A DNA stretch of 64,000 nt, taken from positions 16,631,506 through 16,695,505 of the forward strand of contig OY804579.1 in assembly GCA_963680875.1 (NCBI GenBank), in the 5' to 3' direction. This DNA is from Bathymodiolus brooksi. Its lineage: Eukaryota; Mollusca; Bivalvia; Mytilida; Modiolidae. Both the position numbers and the translations under genes were made by a program. How positions within the stretch are numbered: the stretch's first letter is position 1; each line of letters starts with the position of its first letter. The notes beneath the pieces were generated by a model. It was not told where the DNA came from. It saw only the letters and a program-made list of their open reading frames with translations, and made no database searches. Below, one piece after another: positions 24,901-39,900 of the stretch.

Positions 24901-27900
24901 TTCAGATTTCACTAAGACCATGCATAATGGACCCCCCCCCAAATTTCTTTATTGAATGTTTCAGTTTCAGTTTACATACTTCAGCCAAGATTATTCATAG
25001 ATAGTCCGCCATATCTTAAAAAAAGGACCATAAAGAGCTACGGTTCCGCAGCTAGGCTTGTCCAAGCCATTGTCCTTTTCTTTTTCACAATACCTTGGCT
25101 TGTGTGTTTTTAGTTCACCTGGACGGTCCAGGTGAACTATTGCCATCACTTGGCGTCCGTCGTCTGTCGTCTGTTGTCTGTCGTCTGTAAACTTTTCACA
25201 TTTCAAGCTTCTTCTCCGAAACCACTGGGCCGATTGGAACCAAACTTAGCAGGAATGTTCCTTGGATGGTCCTCTACAAAGTTACTGTTTTTCGTTCCAG
25301 TCAGATATTCAATATGGCTGCCAGGGCCAATAATATGCTCTGATTGGCTGAAATTTCAAAGATCTTCTTCTCTGAAACTAATGAACTGACTGAACCCAAA
25401 CTGTAAATGAATGATCATTGGAATGTCCTTTACCAAGTTTCTGTTTTTTATGCCGATCGGAAATCCAAGATGGCCGCCATCGCAGGACATAGATTAACAT
25501 TGGACCCTATGGGAAAATGTTCAAATGCCTTCTTCTCAGAAATTACAAATATGATTAAAGCCAAACTGTACATGAATGTTCATTGGACGGTCTTCTACAA
25601 TCTCAAGGTGTTTTGTTCTGATATGAAATTCAAAATGGCGGCTACGGCAGGACTTAGTTTAACATTGGACCCTATGGGAAAAATGTTTCAAAACGCTTCT
25701 CTGAAACCACTTGGACAGTTGAAACCAAACTGCCCAGGAATGATCATTGGAAGGTCCTCTACAAAGTTTCTGTTTTTTATGCCGATCGGAAATCCAAGCT
25801 GGCCGCCACCGCAGGACATAGATTAACATTGGACCCTATGGGAAAATATTCAAATGCCTTCTTCTCAGAAACTACAAATATGATTAAAGCCAAACTGTAC
25901 ATGAATGTTCATTAGATGGTCCTCTACAAACTTTACGTTTTTTGTTCCGGTATGAAATTCAAAATGGGGGCTACGGCAGGACTTAGTTTAACATTGGACC
26001 CTATGGGAAAAATGTTTCAAAACGCTTCTTCTCTGAAACCACTTGGACAATTGAAACCAAACTGCCCAGGAATGATCATTGGAAGGTCCTCTACAAAGTT
26101 TATGTTTTTTAAGTCGATCGGAAATCCAAGATGGCCGCCACCGCAATACATAGATTAACATTGGACCCTATGGGAAAATGTTCAAATGCCTTCTTCTCAG
26201 AAACTACAAATATTATTAAAGCCAAACTGTACATGAATGTTCATTGGATGGTCCTCTACAAACATTACGTTTTTTGTTCCGATATGAAATTCAAAATGGC
26301 GGCTACGGCAGGACTTGTTTAACATTGGACCCTATGGGGAAAATGTTTCAAAACGCTTCTTCTCTGAAACCACTTGGACAGTTGAAACCAAACTGCCCAG
26401 GAATGATCATTGGAAGGTCCTCTACAAAGTTTCTGTTTTTTATGCCGATCGGAAATCCAAGATGGCCGCCACCGCAGGACATAGATTAACATTGGACCCT
26501 ATGGGAAAATGTTCAAATGCCTTCTTCTCAGAAACTACAAATATTATTAAAGCCAAACTGTACATGAATGTTCATTGGATGGTCCTCTACAAACTTTACG
26601 TTTTTTTGTTCCGATATGAAATTCAAAATGGCGGCTACGGCAGGACTTGGTTTAACATTGGACCCTATGGGAAACATGTTTCAAAACGCTTCTTCTCTGA
26701 AACCACTTGGACAATAGAAACCAAACTGCCCAGGAATAGTCATTGGAAGGTCCTCTACAAAGTTTATGTTATTTTTATGCCGATCGAAAATTCAAGCTGG
26801 CCGCCACCGCAGGACATAGATTAACATTGGACCCTATGGGAAAATATTCAAATGCCTTCTTCTCAGAAACTACAAATATGATTAAAGCCAAACTGTACAT
26901 GAATGTTCATTAGATGGTCCTCTACAAACTTTACGTTTTTTGTTCCGGTATGAAATTCAAAATGGCGGCTACGGCAGGACTTAGTTTAACATTGGACCCT
27001 ATGGGAAAAATGTTTCAAAACGCTTCTTCTCTGAAACCACTTGGACAATTGAAACCAAACTGCCCAGGAATGATCATTGGAAGGTCCTCTACAAAGTTTA
27101 TGTTTTTTAAGTCGATCGGAAATCCAAGATGGCCGCCACCGCAATACATAGATTAACATTGGACCCTATGGGAAAATGTTCAAATGCCTTCTTCTCAGAA
27201 ACTACAAATATTATTAAAGCCAAACTGTACATGAATGTTCATTAGATGGTCCTCTACAAACATTACGTTTTTTGTTCCGATATGAAATTCAAAATGGCGG
27301 CTACGGCAGGACTTGTTTAACATTGGACCCTATGGGAAAAATGTTTCAAAACGCTTCTTCTCTGAAACCACTTGGACAGTTGAAACCAAACTGCCCAGGA
27401 ATGATCATTGGAAGGTCCTCTACAAGGTATGTGTTTTTTATGCCGATCGGAAATCCAAGATGGCCGCCATCGCAGGACATAGATTAACATTGGACCCTAT
27501 GGGAAAATGTTCAAATGCCTTCTTCTCAGAAACTACAAATATGATTAAAGCCAAACTGTACATGAATGTTCATTGGATGGTCCTCTACAAACATTACGTT
27601 TTTTGTTCCGATATGAAATTCAAAATGGCGGCTACGGCAGGACTTGGTTTAACATTGGACCCTATGGGAAACATGTTTCAAAACGCTTCTTCTCTGAAAC
27701 CACTTGGACAATAGAAACCAAACTGCCCAGGAATAGTCATTGGAAGGTCCTCTACAAAGTTTATGTTATTTTTATGCCGATCGAAAATTCAAGCTGGCCG
27801 CCACCGCAGGACATAGATTAACATTGGACCCTATGGGAAAATATTCAAATGCCTTCTTCTCAGAAACTACAAATATGATTAAAGCCAAACTGTACATGAA

Positions 27901-30900
27901 TGTTCATTAGATGGTCCTCTACAAACTTTACGTTTTTTGTTCCGGTATGAAATTCAAAATGGGGGCTACGGCAGGACTTAGTTTAACATTGGACCCTATG
28001 GGAAAAATGTTTCAAAACGCTTCTTCTCTGAAACCACTTGGACAATTGAAACCAAACTGCCCAGGAATGATCATTGGAAGGTCCTCTACAAAGTTTATGT
28101 GTTTTAAGTCGATCGGAAATCCAAGATGGCCGCCACCGCAATACATAGATTAACATTGGACCCTATGGGAAAATGTTCAAATGCCTTCTTCTCAGAAACT
28201 ACAAATATTATTAAAGCCAAACTGTACATGAATGTTCATTGGATGGTCCTCTACAAACATTACGTTTTTTGTTCCGATATGAAATTCAAAATGGCGGCTA
28301 CGGCAGGACTTGTTTAACATTGGACCCTATGGGAAAAATGTTTCAAAACGCTTCTTCTCTGAAACCACTTGGACAGTTGAAACCAAACTGCCCAGGAATG
28401 ATCATTGGAAGGTCCTCTACAAAGTTTCTGTTTTTTATGCCGATCGGAAATCCAAGATGGCCGCCATCGCAGGACATAGATTAACATTGGACCCTATGGG
28501 AAAATGTTCAAATGCCTTCTTCTCAGAAACTACAAATATTATTAAAGCCAAACTGTACATGAATGTTCATTGGATGGTCCTCTACAAACTTTACGTTTTT
28601 TGTTCCGATATGAAATTCAAAATGGCGGCTACGGCAGGACTTAGTTTAACATTGGACCCTATGGGGAAAATGTTTAAAAACGCTTCTTCTCTGAAACCAC
28701 TAGGACAGTTGAAACCAAACTGCCCAGGAATGATCATTGGAAGGTTCTCTACAAATTTTATGTTTTTTCTGCCGATCGGAAATCCAAGATGGCCGCCACC
28801 GTAATACATAGATTAACATTGGACCCTATGGGAAAATGTTCAAATGCCTTCTTCTCAGAAACTACAAATATTATTAAAGCCAAACTGTACATGAATGTTC
28901 ATTGGATGGTCCTCTACAAACTTTACGTTTTTTTGTTCCGATATGAAATTCAAAATGGCGGCTACGGCAGGACTTGGTTTAACATTGGACCCTATGGGAA
29001 ACATGTTTCAAAACGCTTCTTCTCTGAAACCACTTGGACAATAGAAACCAAACTGCCCAGGAATAGTCATTGGAAGGTCCTCTACAAAGTTTATGTTATT
29101 TTTATGCCGATCGAAAATTCGAGATGGCCACCACCGCAGGACATAGATTAACATTGGACCCTATGGGAAAATGTTCAAATGCCTTCTTCTCAGAAACTAC
29201 AAATATTATTAAAGCCAAACTGTACATGAATGTTCATTGGATGGTCCTCTACAAACTTTACGTTTTTTGTTCCGGTATGAAATTCAAAATGGCGGCTACG
29301 GCAGGACTTAGTTTAACATTGGACCCTATGGGGAAAATGTTTCAAAACGCTTCTTCTCTGAAACCACTTGGACAATTGAAACCAAACTGCCCAGGAATGA
29401 TCATTGGAAGGTCCTCTACCAATTTTATGTTTTTTATGCCGATCGGAAATCCAAGATGGCCGCCACCGCAGGACATAGATTAACATTGGACCATATGGGA
29501 AAATGTTCAAATGCCTTCTTCTCAGAAACTACAAATATTATTAAAGCCAAACTGTACATGAATGTTCATTGGATGGTCCTCTACAAACATTACGTTTTTT
29601 GTTCCGGTATGAAATTCAAAATGGCGGCTACGGCAGGACTTAGTTTAACATTGGACCCTATGGGAAACATGTTTCAAAACGCTTCTTCTCTGAAACCACT
29701 TGGACAATAGAAACCAAACTGCCCAGGAATAGTCATTGGAAGGTCCTCTACAAAGTTTATGTTATTTTTATGCCGATCGAAAATTCAAGCTGGCCGCCAC
29801 CGCAGGACATAGATTAACATTGGACCCTATGGGAAAATATTCAAATGCCTTCTTCTCAGAAACTACAAATATGATTAAAGCCAAACTGTACATGAATGTT
29901 CATTAGATGGTCCTCTACAAACTTTACGTTTTTTGTTCCGGTATGAAATTCAAAATGGGGGCTACGGCAGGACTTAGTTTAACATTGGACCCTATGGGAA
30001 AAATGTTTCAAAACGCTTCTTCTCTGAAACCACTTGGACAATTGAAACCAAACTGCCCAGGAATGATCATTGGAAGGTCCTCTACAAAGTTTATGTGTTT
30101 TAAGTCGATCGGAAATCCAAGATGGCCGCCACCGCAATACATAGATTAACATTGGACCCTATGGGAAAATGTTCAAATGCCTTCTTCTCAGAAACTACAA
30201 ATATTATTAAAGCCAAACTGTACATGAATGTTCATTGGATGGTCCTCTACAAACATTACGTTTTTTGTTCCGATATGAAATTCAAAATGGCGGCTACGGC
30301 AGGACTTGTTTAACATTGGACCCTATGGGAAAAATGTTTCAAAACGCTTCTTCTCTGAAACCACTTGGACAGTTGAAACCAAACTGCCCAGGAATGATCA
30401 TTGGAAGGTCCTCTACAAAGTTTCTGTTTTTTATGCCGATCGGAAATCCAAGATGGCCGCCATCGCAGGACATAGATTAACATTGGACCCTATGGGAAAA
30501 TGTTCAAATGCCTTCTTCTCAGAAACTACAAATATTATTAAAGCCAAACTGTACATGAATGTTCATTGGATGGTCCTCTACAAACTTTACGTTTTTTGTT
30601 CCGATATGAAATTCAAAATGGCGGCTACGGCAGGACTTAGTTTAACATTGGACCCTATGGGGAAAATGTTTAAAAACGCTTCTTCTCTGAAACCACTAGG
30701 ACAGTTGAAACCAAACTGCCCAGGAATGATCATTGGAAGGTTCTCTACAAATTTTATGTTTTTTCTGCCGATCGGAAATCCAAGATGGCCGCCACCGTAA
30801 TACATAGATTAACATTGGACCCTATGGGAAAATGTTCAAATGCCTTCTTCTCAGAAACTACAAATATTATTAAAGCCAAACTGTACATGAATGTTCATTG

Positions 30901-33900
30901 GATGGTCCTCTACAAACTTTACGTTTTTTTGTTCCGATATGAAATTCAAAATGGCGGCTACGGCAGGACTTGGTTTAACATTGGACCCTATGGGAAACAT
31001 GTTTCAAAACGCTTCTTCTCTGAAACCACTTGGACAATAGAAACCAAACTGCCCAGGAATAGTCATTGGAAGGTCCTCTACAAAGTTTATGTTATTTTTA
31101 TGCCGATCGAAAATTCAAGATGGCCACCACCGCAGGACATAGATTAACATTGGACCCTATGGGAAAATGTTCAAATGCCTTCTTCTCAGAAACTACAAAT
31201 ATTATTAAAGCCAAACTGTACATGAATGTTCATTGGATGGTCCTCTACAAACTTTACGTTTTTTGTTCCGGTATGAAATTCAAAATGGCGGCTACGGCAG
31301 GACTTAGTTTAACATTGGACCCTATGGGGAAAATGTTTCAAAACGCTTCTTCTCTGAAACCACTTGGACAATTGAAACCAAACTGCCCAGGAATGATCAT
31401 TGGAAGGTCCTCTACCAATTTTATGTTTTTTATGCCGATCGGAAATCCAAGATGGCCGCCACCGCAGGACATAGATTAACATTGGACCATATGGGAAAAT
31501 GTTCAAATGCCTTCTTCTCAGAAACTACAAATATTATTAAAGCCAAACTGTACATGAATGTTCATTGGATGGTCCTCTACAAACATTACGTTTTTTGTTC
31601 CGGTATGAAATTCAAAATGGCGGCTACGGCAGGACTTAAGTTTAACATTGGACCCTATGGGAAAAATGTTTCAAAACGCTTCTTCTCTGAAACCACTTGG
31701 ACAATTGAAACCAAACTGCCCAGGAATGATCATTGGAAGGTCCTCTACAAATTTTATGTTTTTTATGCCGATCGGAAATCCAAGATGGCCGCCACCGCAA
31801 TACATAGATTAACATTGGACCCTATGGGAAAATGTTCAAATGCCTTCTTCTCAGAAACTACAAATATTATTAAAGCCAAACTGTACATGAATGTTCATTG
31901 GATGGTCCTCTACAAACTTTACGTTTTTTGTTCCGGTATGAAATTCAAAATGGCAGCTACGGTAGGACTTAGTTTAACATTGGACCCTATGGGAAAAATT
32001 TTCAAAACGCTTCTTCTCTGAAACCACTAGGACAATTGAAACCAAACTGCCCAGGAATGATCATTGGAAGGTCCTCTACAAAATATGTTTTTTATGTCGA
32101 TCGGAAATCCAAGATGGCCGCCACCGCAATACATAGATTAACATTGGACCCTATGGGAAAATGTTCAAATGCCTTCTTCTCAGAAACTACAAATATTATT
32201 AAAGCCAAACTGTACATGAATGTTCATTGGATGGTCCTCTACAAACTTTACGTTTTTTGTTCTGATATGAAATTCAAAATGGCGGCTACGGCAGGACTTG
32301 TTTAACATTGGACCCTATGGGAAAAATGTTTCAAAACGCTTCTTCTCTGAAACCAAACTGCCCAGGAATGATCATTGGAAGGTCCTCTGTTTTTTATGCC
32401 GATCGGAAATCCAAGATGGCTGCCACCACAGGTCATAGTATTAACACAGGACCATATCGGGAAAATACAGAAATATCTTCTTCTCTGAAGCTATTGCACT
32501 GATTGAACCTAAACTATGCATCAATCATTGGAAGGTCCTTTACAAACTTTGTGTTTTTTATGTTGATCGTAATTCCAAGATGACTACCACTGCAGGACAT
32601 AGTTTTTACATAGGACCAATTGGTTTTTTTTATAACCAGGTGAACGATACAGGCTCTTGAGAGCCTCTGGTTTTACTTTATTACCAGTAATTAAACTCAT
32701 CAAAGACCATTGGCACGGATCAAGACATATAAGTGTCATAATTAATGTAACATAAATTTAGCATCGTTGTTATCGGTTTTCGTGCTATTATCGATTTTCC
32801 GATATAGCGATTAACAGTGTTAACCCTTCATTCATATGACGATTGGAATGTTCAAAGAATGGCTAATTAAATATTTCTTTGTACATAAGATTGTTTTTAA
32901 ACCCATTCTTGTATTTTATATACTACTCTTATATTTTCTCGAACTTTAATTATTGCCCTGTAACATGGCACTTTTGCAGTGAACAAAATACAAATAAAAT
33001 GGAAAAATACAATTTAGAGCTCTGAAATTTATCTATGATGATACTGACAGCACATATGAAGAACTTTTAACAAAATCCAAATTACCCACTTTAAAAATCA
33101 GGCGAATTAGAACTATAGCCATTGAAACATTCAAAATTGTCAATAAAACCAGTCCTTTGTACTTACATGATTTAATTACAATTAAACAAAGTAAATATTC
33201 TTTCAGATACCAAAATACTGCTAGTATACCATCGACCAGAACAACTAGGTATGGTATTAAAACTTTTAAATATTTTGCTGCCAAAACATGGAATGAGCTA
33301 CCAAACCACTTTAGACTGGAAAATTCTTTTAAACAATTCAAAAACTTGATTAATTCATGGAATGGTAGCTCATGCCACTGTAATGCTTGTAGATAGCTTT
33401 AAAGCATAATTTTATTTATTTATTTGTTTTGCTTATCTGTGATGCTTTTGAAATCTGTGCTTTGTCTTTAATTATAGTTACTTTTTAGGCTGTTTATTTT
33501 AATTTATTTACTTAGTGCTTGAAATTTTAAATTAATTAGTTTAAATTATTTTTAATATAGATGTTTTAATTTTTGCTAGTATTTTTATGTACCTTGTATG
33601 TATGCATGTATGTTGTTTTTGTTATATGTATAGTCGATTTGAAAAGCTCTGTTGAGCTTGTGTTTTATGTATGTTGTGATATGTATCGACTCTAAATAAA
33701 ACTTTATTTATTTATTTATATACTCTCGATTATCTGGCAACTTTTGCCGTCAGTAAAATGGCGTCATCTGTTTTCGTTTGAAGTAAAAACAGGGCCGATA
33801 TACGGGATGGAAACGAATATAAAATCCAGAAATGGCTGGTTTTAAAATTTCATGGTTCTGGCCATCTACCAAATCATACTACATCTAAATAAAATAACAG

Positions 33901-36900
33901 AATGTTTGAAAATGACCACTTTCAAAATTGTGTTTACTTTAGATGTTTTTTTTGTGTGCTGAAACCACAATGCACTGCAAAGTGACATGTATTTTATATA
34001 AGAAACAGGCACTTTTCAGTCAGCTCTTTTGTTTACAAGTACGATCAGTGACCCCATGACAGTTACATGACAGGAAGAGCAGGTGTCTGAGAGGCAGACG
34101 ACATAGTTAAATTTTATATAGCCCTTCTGGATTTTTTTCCAGCTACTTTATAAATGAAGTAAATTTTTAGCATTACAAAAAGTATGGTTCAGTAGGTAGG
34201 TTCACTGTTTTTGGTACTTACGTCTTTAAAAGCAAACTTTAACATCTTTTACAGATGTCACGCTGTAGTCTTGTTTATGTTCCATTAATAGAAACCGGAA
34301 GACACGTCAAAAATAATGCGTGCACTGTGGAAATCAAAATAAAATGGATAAAACGAAAACAGATGACGCACGAAAACACATACCGTGACGATAATTTGCA
34401 ATCATCATTAATAAAATTTATAATTTTAATAAATAGATCAATACAAATATAATTAAACAAACACAATATATATTGTTACTTTCACGACTTAAGTGCAAAA
34501 AAAATGTTCGATCAAAAACGATTCGCGGGAAGACATTTACTAACATTTGAATCACAAAAGTTAAATTATTTTGGAAAAAAGTGGGGCCGGCATTTTGATA
34601 TTACAATGTAATTCGTATTTGAGCCATGTCCGGTCCTTTTTCAAGATTCCTAGTAATTTTCTATCCCTTATCTCCTCATACTCCCTTTTAAAAATGCTTT
34701 TCAGCACACTTTCATTTCTGTGAACAACCGCGGTAGGGCCCCGTCAAGAAAAATATGTAAATAGATTAGCCATGTAGGTTTTTATTTTTTTACCGTATAC
34801 CGGAAGTTAAACAATATGGATGGAGTTAAGCAACAAGACAGTACGCCCCAAAATGATTCGACCCTAAAAATTTGTTGTTTATATTGAATAGAGTTTTCTG
34901 TTTCTATTTACTGGTATATTGTCATTCGATGATGAATAAAAGAGGGATTGAGTTAGAGTTATAGTGTTTAATGCCACTTTCAACAATATTTCAGTTATAT
35001 TGTGGTGGTCAGTTGTATTAGTGGAGGGAACCAGAGTACCTGGAGAAAACCACTGACCTGTCGCAAGTCACTTTTACATACTTTTATATGAGTACACCTT
35101 GCCAAGAACGGGATTCAAACTCCCAACTTTAGTGGTGATAGGTACTGATTGTACGGGTAGTTGTAAGTCCAAATACCATACGAAATGTCAGCTCTTGTTT
35201 CAGTGAAGATTGAAATTGTTTATATTTATTCTTCAGCCTTGATAAAGAAACCACTCCAAAATGTTTGTTGTGTTGAGGGAGAGATTGCTTGCTTGTCCTG
35301 TGAAATTATCGAGGATGAAACTGCTGTAACTTGGTATAAAGATAACGTTGAGATAATCCCTTCTACTGATATTATTCAGAAAATACATGGTAAAATTCAT
35401 AAGCTGTCAATACCAAGAACAGAAATGAAAGATGGAGGAAGGTACTCGATAAAAGTAAAACAAAGTACTAGTGAGGCCAAATTGACAGTAAAAGGTAAAT
35501 ATTTTTAGCTCATCTGAGTCAGACGCTGAAGTGAGCTTTTCTGATACAAAAGTCTGTCTGTCTATCCATCCATCTTTGGAGGTCTGTCATTCCATATTTA
35601 TGTTTAGACTTTTCACAATTTTAGCTTCTTCTTTAGAACCACTACATACCCAGACACCAAATTTACATCAAATGTTCTTTTCTAGGAGGTCCTAAAGAAG
35701 TCTTGTTTCTTTTCAGAGTGATTTAAAGTCCAAGATGATCGCCCTACCCTCTAATTGACAGTGACATTTTAGACTTCTTCTCTTGATGGAATTCAAAATG
35801 GCTGCCCCACCTTTTGATTTGCTGTAACATTTTCGACTTGTTCCCCAGAAATATTGTATTTCAAGTCATCCAACTTGCCAGAAAGGTTCCTCTAGAGCTT
35901 TTTAAGAGATATTAATTGTTACTTTAAGGAGTCATTTTAAATTCAAGATTGCAGACTTTGCCTCTGATTGACTGAGACATTTATGATGTTTTCTCCAGAA
36001 TGACTGCATGGCAACTCACCAGACCTACAAGAAATCTTCCTCTTGGGATCCTCAAGAAGAATTGTTACAGAGCAACTCTGTATTCAAAATGACTGCCCTG
36101 GTCTCTGGTTGACTGAAGTGTTATTGATTTCTTCTTCACAACAACTACATGCCAAGTCACTAAAGTAACCAGAAATGTTATCTTGGAGGTCTTTCAGGGA
36201 TGTTCTTACTTTCAGGTCAATTTTAATTCCAATTTGGCAGACGTACATTTTTTTGTAGATTGACAAATTTTTATCATCGGAAAATAAAAAAGATATATAG
36301 TGTAAATTGATTATCTTTGAAGTGACATGTAAGAATTATTTTATGTTTTATTTTTTCAGCTTTAATCGGTAACCCCCTTGTTGATACAACATGTTTGGAA
36401 GGCGGCACCATTGTATTGAGTTGTGAAGTTTCTGTAGAAGACATAGGTGGTATTTGGTACAAAGATGACTCTAGAGTGGTTCAGTCTAATGAAATATATC
36501 CTACTGTTAATGGCAGAATACATCAACTTAATATATTCCAAAGTGAAATTAAAGATGGTGGAAACTATGTCTTCAAGATAAGAGACAAAAGTAGTTCAGC
36601 CATATTGACTGTGAAAGGTACAACAAGTTATTGTTTGCATTTTGTTTATTACAGAGATGGAAATATTTCCTCTGCTTGGGATATTTATTCTTTTTTTTTG
36701 AAAAAAATATTTGGAAATAAATGTGTCGGCTAGAAAATGAAGGTATTAGGGCACTGTATAGGGAATATCCTGGTTTTTTTCATCAGTCAACACTTTCATC
36801 TCTGCTTTTACTTTTAGCTCAAAAATATGTTTCATTTGGTTTCATTTCAATGAATCAGATCTTCTTTTACATAAAGTTTCCCTGGCAATTCTTGATTTGG

Positions 36901-39900
36901 GTGTTCCTAATTTATATCTAACAGCCTATTAAAACTTCTGGAAAGGCATTGTAGTTATATGCCAGTAGACCACTTGCAGATTTTCAACTTTGATTCTCTA
37001 ATTATGTGCTTTTCAGGAGTTATTTCCATTTAAACAGACAAAAGGGTCTAACACCGGGAGAGGTGCAAGATAGTAAAATCTGTGACACCCGAGGGTAAGA
37101 TTTAAATCTTACCCGAGGGTGTCACAGATTTTAATATCTTGCACCTTTTACAGTGTTTGACTCTTTTTCTCACCCCTTTCTACCGTGTCAATGTTTGTTT
37201 ACTTTTTGTGTAGTTTGGCGCATTAATTTGCGAACCGTATTACGAGACCAAAATGCCACGTAATAAAATAAAACAAGATTTTCATTTTACAACTTTAAAG
37301 AGGTTCAAAATAATAAAGTTAACAAACTTTTGATAGATTCTACAATAACAAAATCTTGCACCTTTTACGATGTTTGCCTCTTTTTCTCATCTCTTTCTAT
37401 CGTGTCAATATTTGTTTACATTGAGAAAATATAGAGTGCTCTCCCTTGTTAGGTAACTAATGTAAATAAAAAAAATTACCTCCCTTTTACCAACGTCAAA
37501 CAACTTTTTTACAGACATTTATCGCTGTTGTAGTAGCATTTATAATATATTTATAAAATACATTGTATTTTATTGTGAAATACATTAAAAATACTGCCAA
37601 GACACTATAAATCGCCAATTTAATTCAACAATGGAAAACAATTTTGCGGGGAAAACGGCGTGTAGCTTGTCTTACCCTGGAACCGGGGTAAGATAGAAAA
37701 ATCTTTTTCATTTAAATTAACGAACTACTTTATCCAAGGGGTGAGAAAAAAGGGTCCCCTTTCTTTCATGCAAAGTTCAATGAAATTAAGATATATTTCC
37801 CCCCATAATAAATTCATAATTTTAATGCTGTAACAACTTGTGAATTTTCTATTTGCTATAAAATTATCCTCTGATTTTTTTAAAGGTTCAAATATCTACA
37901 AATTATGAGAGAATTACACTCAGATTTGTTGTCCTTCCATTGTTCTTAAAGCTTGCTAGACCGGGTACCGTTTTGCCAATTTGTATAAAAACATATAATT
38001 TTAGATTCAAATCGAGAATGTGTAAAAAGTCTATTAGCTACATCATATACATGTAAGCTTACAGGTTGTCAGAGATTATATGTTAGATGACAGTTTTATT
38101 ATTGCATTTGTATATGTTTTATTTTAAACAGCTGTGATTACAAAACACCTTGAAAATGTAACATGTATTGAGGATCAGAGCTTATCTTTAGTTTGTGAAC
38201 TTGCTGAGAAGGACATATCTGTCACCTGGCTAAAAGATGAAAAAGTTATTGAAGCATCCAAAAACATCGTCCCAGAGATTCACAACAATGCTCATATTTT
38301 GAAATTTAAGAAATTGAGCAAAAATGATGGTGGAAAATATGCACTAATGGCTAGAGGAAAGAAAACTGAAGCAGTTGTACTTGTTAAAGGTTTGTTTTTT
38401 ACATTTGAACTTCAGTAGCTCAAACATGGATGACTTTAACATCATAGATCTCTCAATCTATGTTTTAGTACTGCCAGTTTTGTAGTTAATTTTCATTAAG
38501 CAAAGCCCTGATTTATATAAAATTCAAATAATCCATATGTTCTTGTAATAATAAATTAGTACATTTTAAACTTCAACACCAATTCATACGGAAGTGTCAA
38601 TTATTACAATGTAGCTCACCTGGTCGTCGTTGTCCGTCCGTTAGCTTTTCACATTTAAATCTTCTTCTCTGAAACCACTGAACAAATTTGATCCAAAATT
38701 GCCAGAAATGTTCATTGGATGGTCCTCTACCAGATTTGTGTTTTTGGTGCTGATTTGAAATTCAACATGGCTGCCAGGGTCCATAATGTGTTCTAATTGG
38801 CTGAAATTTTAAAAATCTTCTTGTCAGAAACCACCAAGCCGCCAAATGAATTGTTACTTTGCAGGAATGATCATTGGGTGGTCCTGTACTAAACTTGTGA
38901 ATCGTTTGCCGATCAGAAATTCAAGATGGCCACCATGACTCGACTTAGTTTTAACATAGGACCCCATGGAACAAATGTTTAAAAGTCTTCTCCTCTGAAA
39001 CCAGTAAGTCAATTTAAAGCAAACATAGCATGAATGGTCCTTAGGTGGTCAACTTTCAAAATTATGTCCTGTGACCCCGACCTGCATCTAAGAAGGCCAC
39101 CGTCAGCGGACATAGTTTTAACATAGGACCCTATGGGAAAAATGTTTAAAAAAAATTCCTCGGAAACCAGCAAGCCAATTTAAACCAAAAATGGCATGAA
39201 TGGTCCTTAAATGGTCAACTTTCAAAATTATATCCAGTGACCAGACCTCCATCCAAGATGGCTGCCATCAGCGGACGTAGTTTTAACATAGGACCCTATG
39301 GGAAATATGTTTAAAAATCTTCTCCTTTGAAACCAGTAAGCCAATTTAAAGCAAACATGGCATGGATGGTCCTTAAGTGGTCAATTTTCAAAATTGTGTC
39401 CGGTGACCCTGACCTCCATCCTAGATGGCCACCTTCAGTGGACATAGTTTTAACATAGAACCCTATGGGAAAAAACATTTTTAAATCTTCTCCTCTGAAA
39501 CCAGTAAGCCAATATAGCAAACATGTCATCGATGGTCTTAGGTGGTCAACTTCCAAAATTGTGTTCAGTGACCTTGATCTCCGTCTAAAATGTCCGCTGT
39601 CAGTGGACATAGTTTTAACATAGGACCTTATGGGGAAAGTGTTTAAAAGTCTTCTCCTCTGAAACCAGTCGGCCAATTTAAAGCAAACATGGCATGGATG
39701 GTCCTTGGGTAGTATACTTTCAAAATTGTGTCCGGTGACCACGACCTCCATCCAAGATGGCTGCCATGAGCAGACATAGTTTTAGAATAGAACCCTATGG
39801 GATTTGAATAGTAACTTAGATGTATTTGGCATTCAGACATTCTTAAGAGGGCTTATTTATGTCAGGTGAGCGATACAGGCTCACCTGAGCCTCTAGTTAA

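Noticed and set aside
25132..32502. Dozens of 60-190 codon ORFs with [13 protein letters not shown] or [19 protein letters not shown]
   Set aside because: Module by-products of the tandem-module element. The same ORFs restart every 332 bp, in more than one frame, and lack any known domain.
33033..33341. Minus-strand 102-codon ORF
   Set aside because: Shadow of the LINE reverse transcriptase C-terminus read on the plus strand.
36721..36921. 66-codon ORF following the Ig2 exon
   Set aside because: Intron sequence with no domain and no phase-compatible splice sites.
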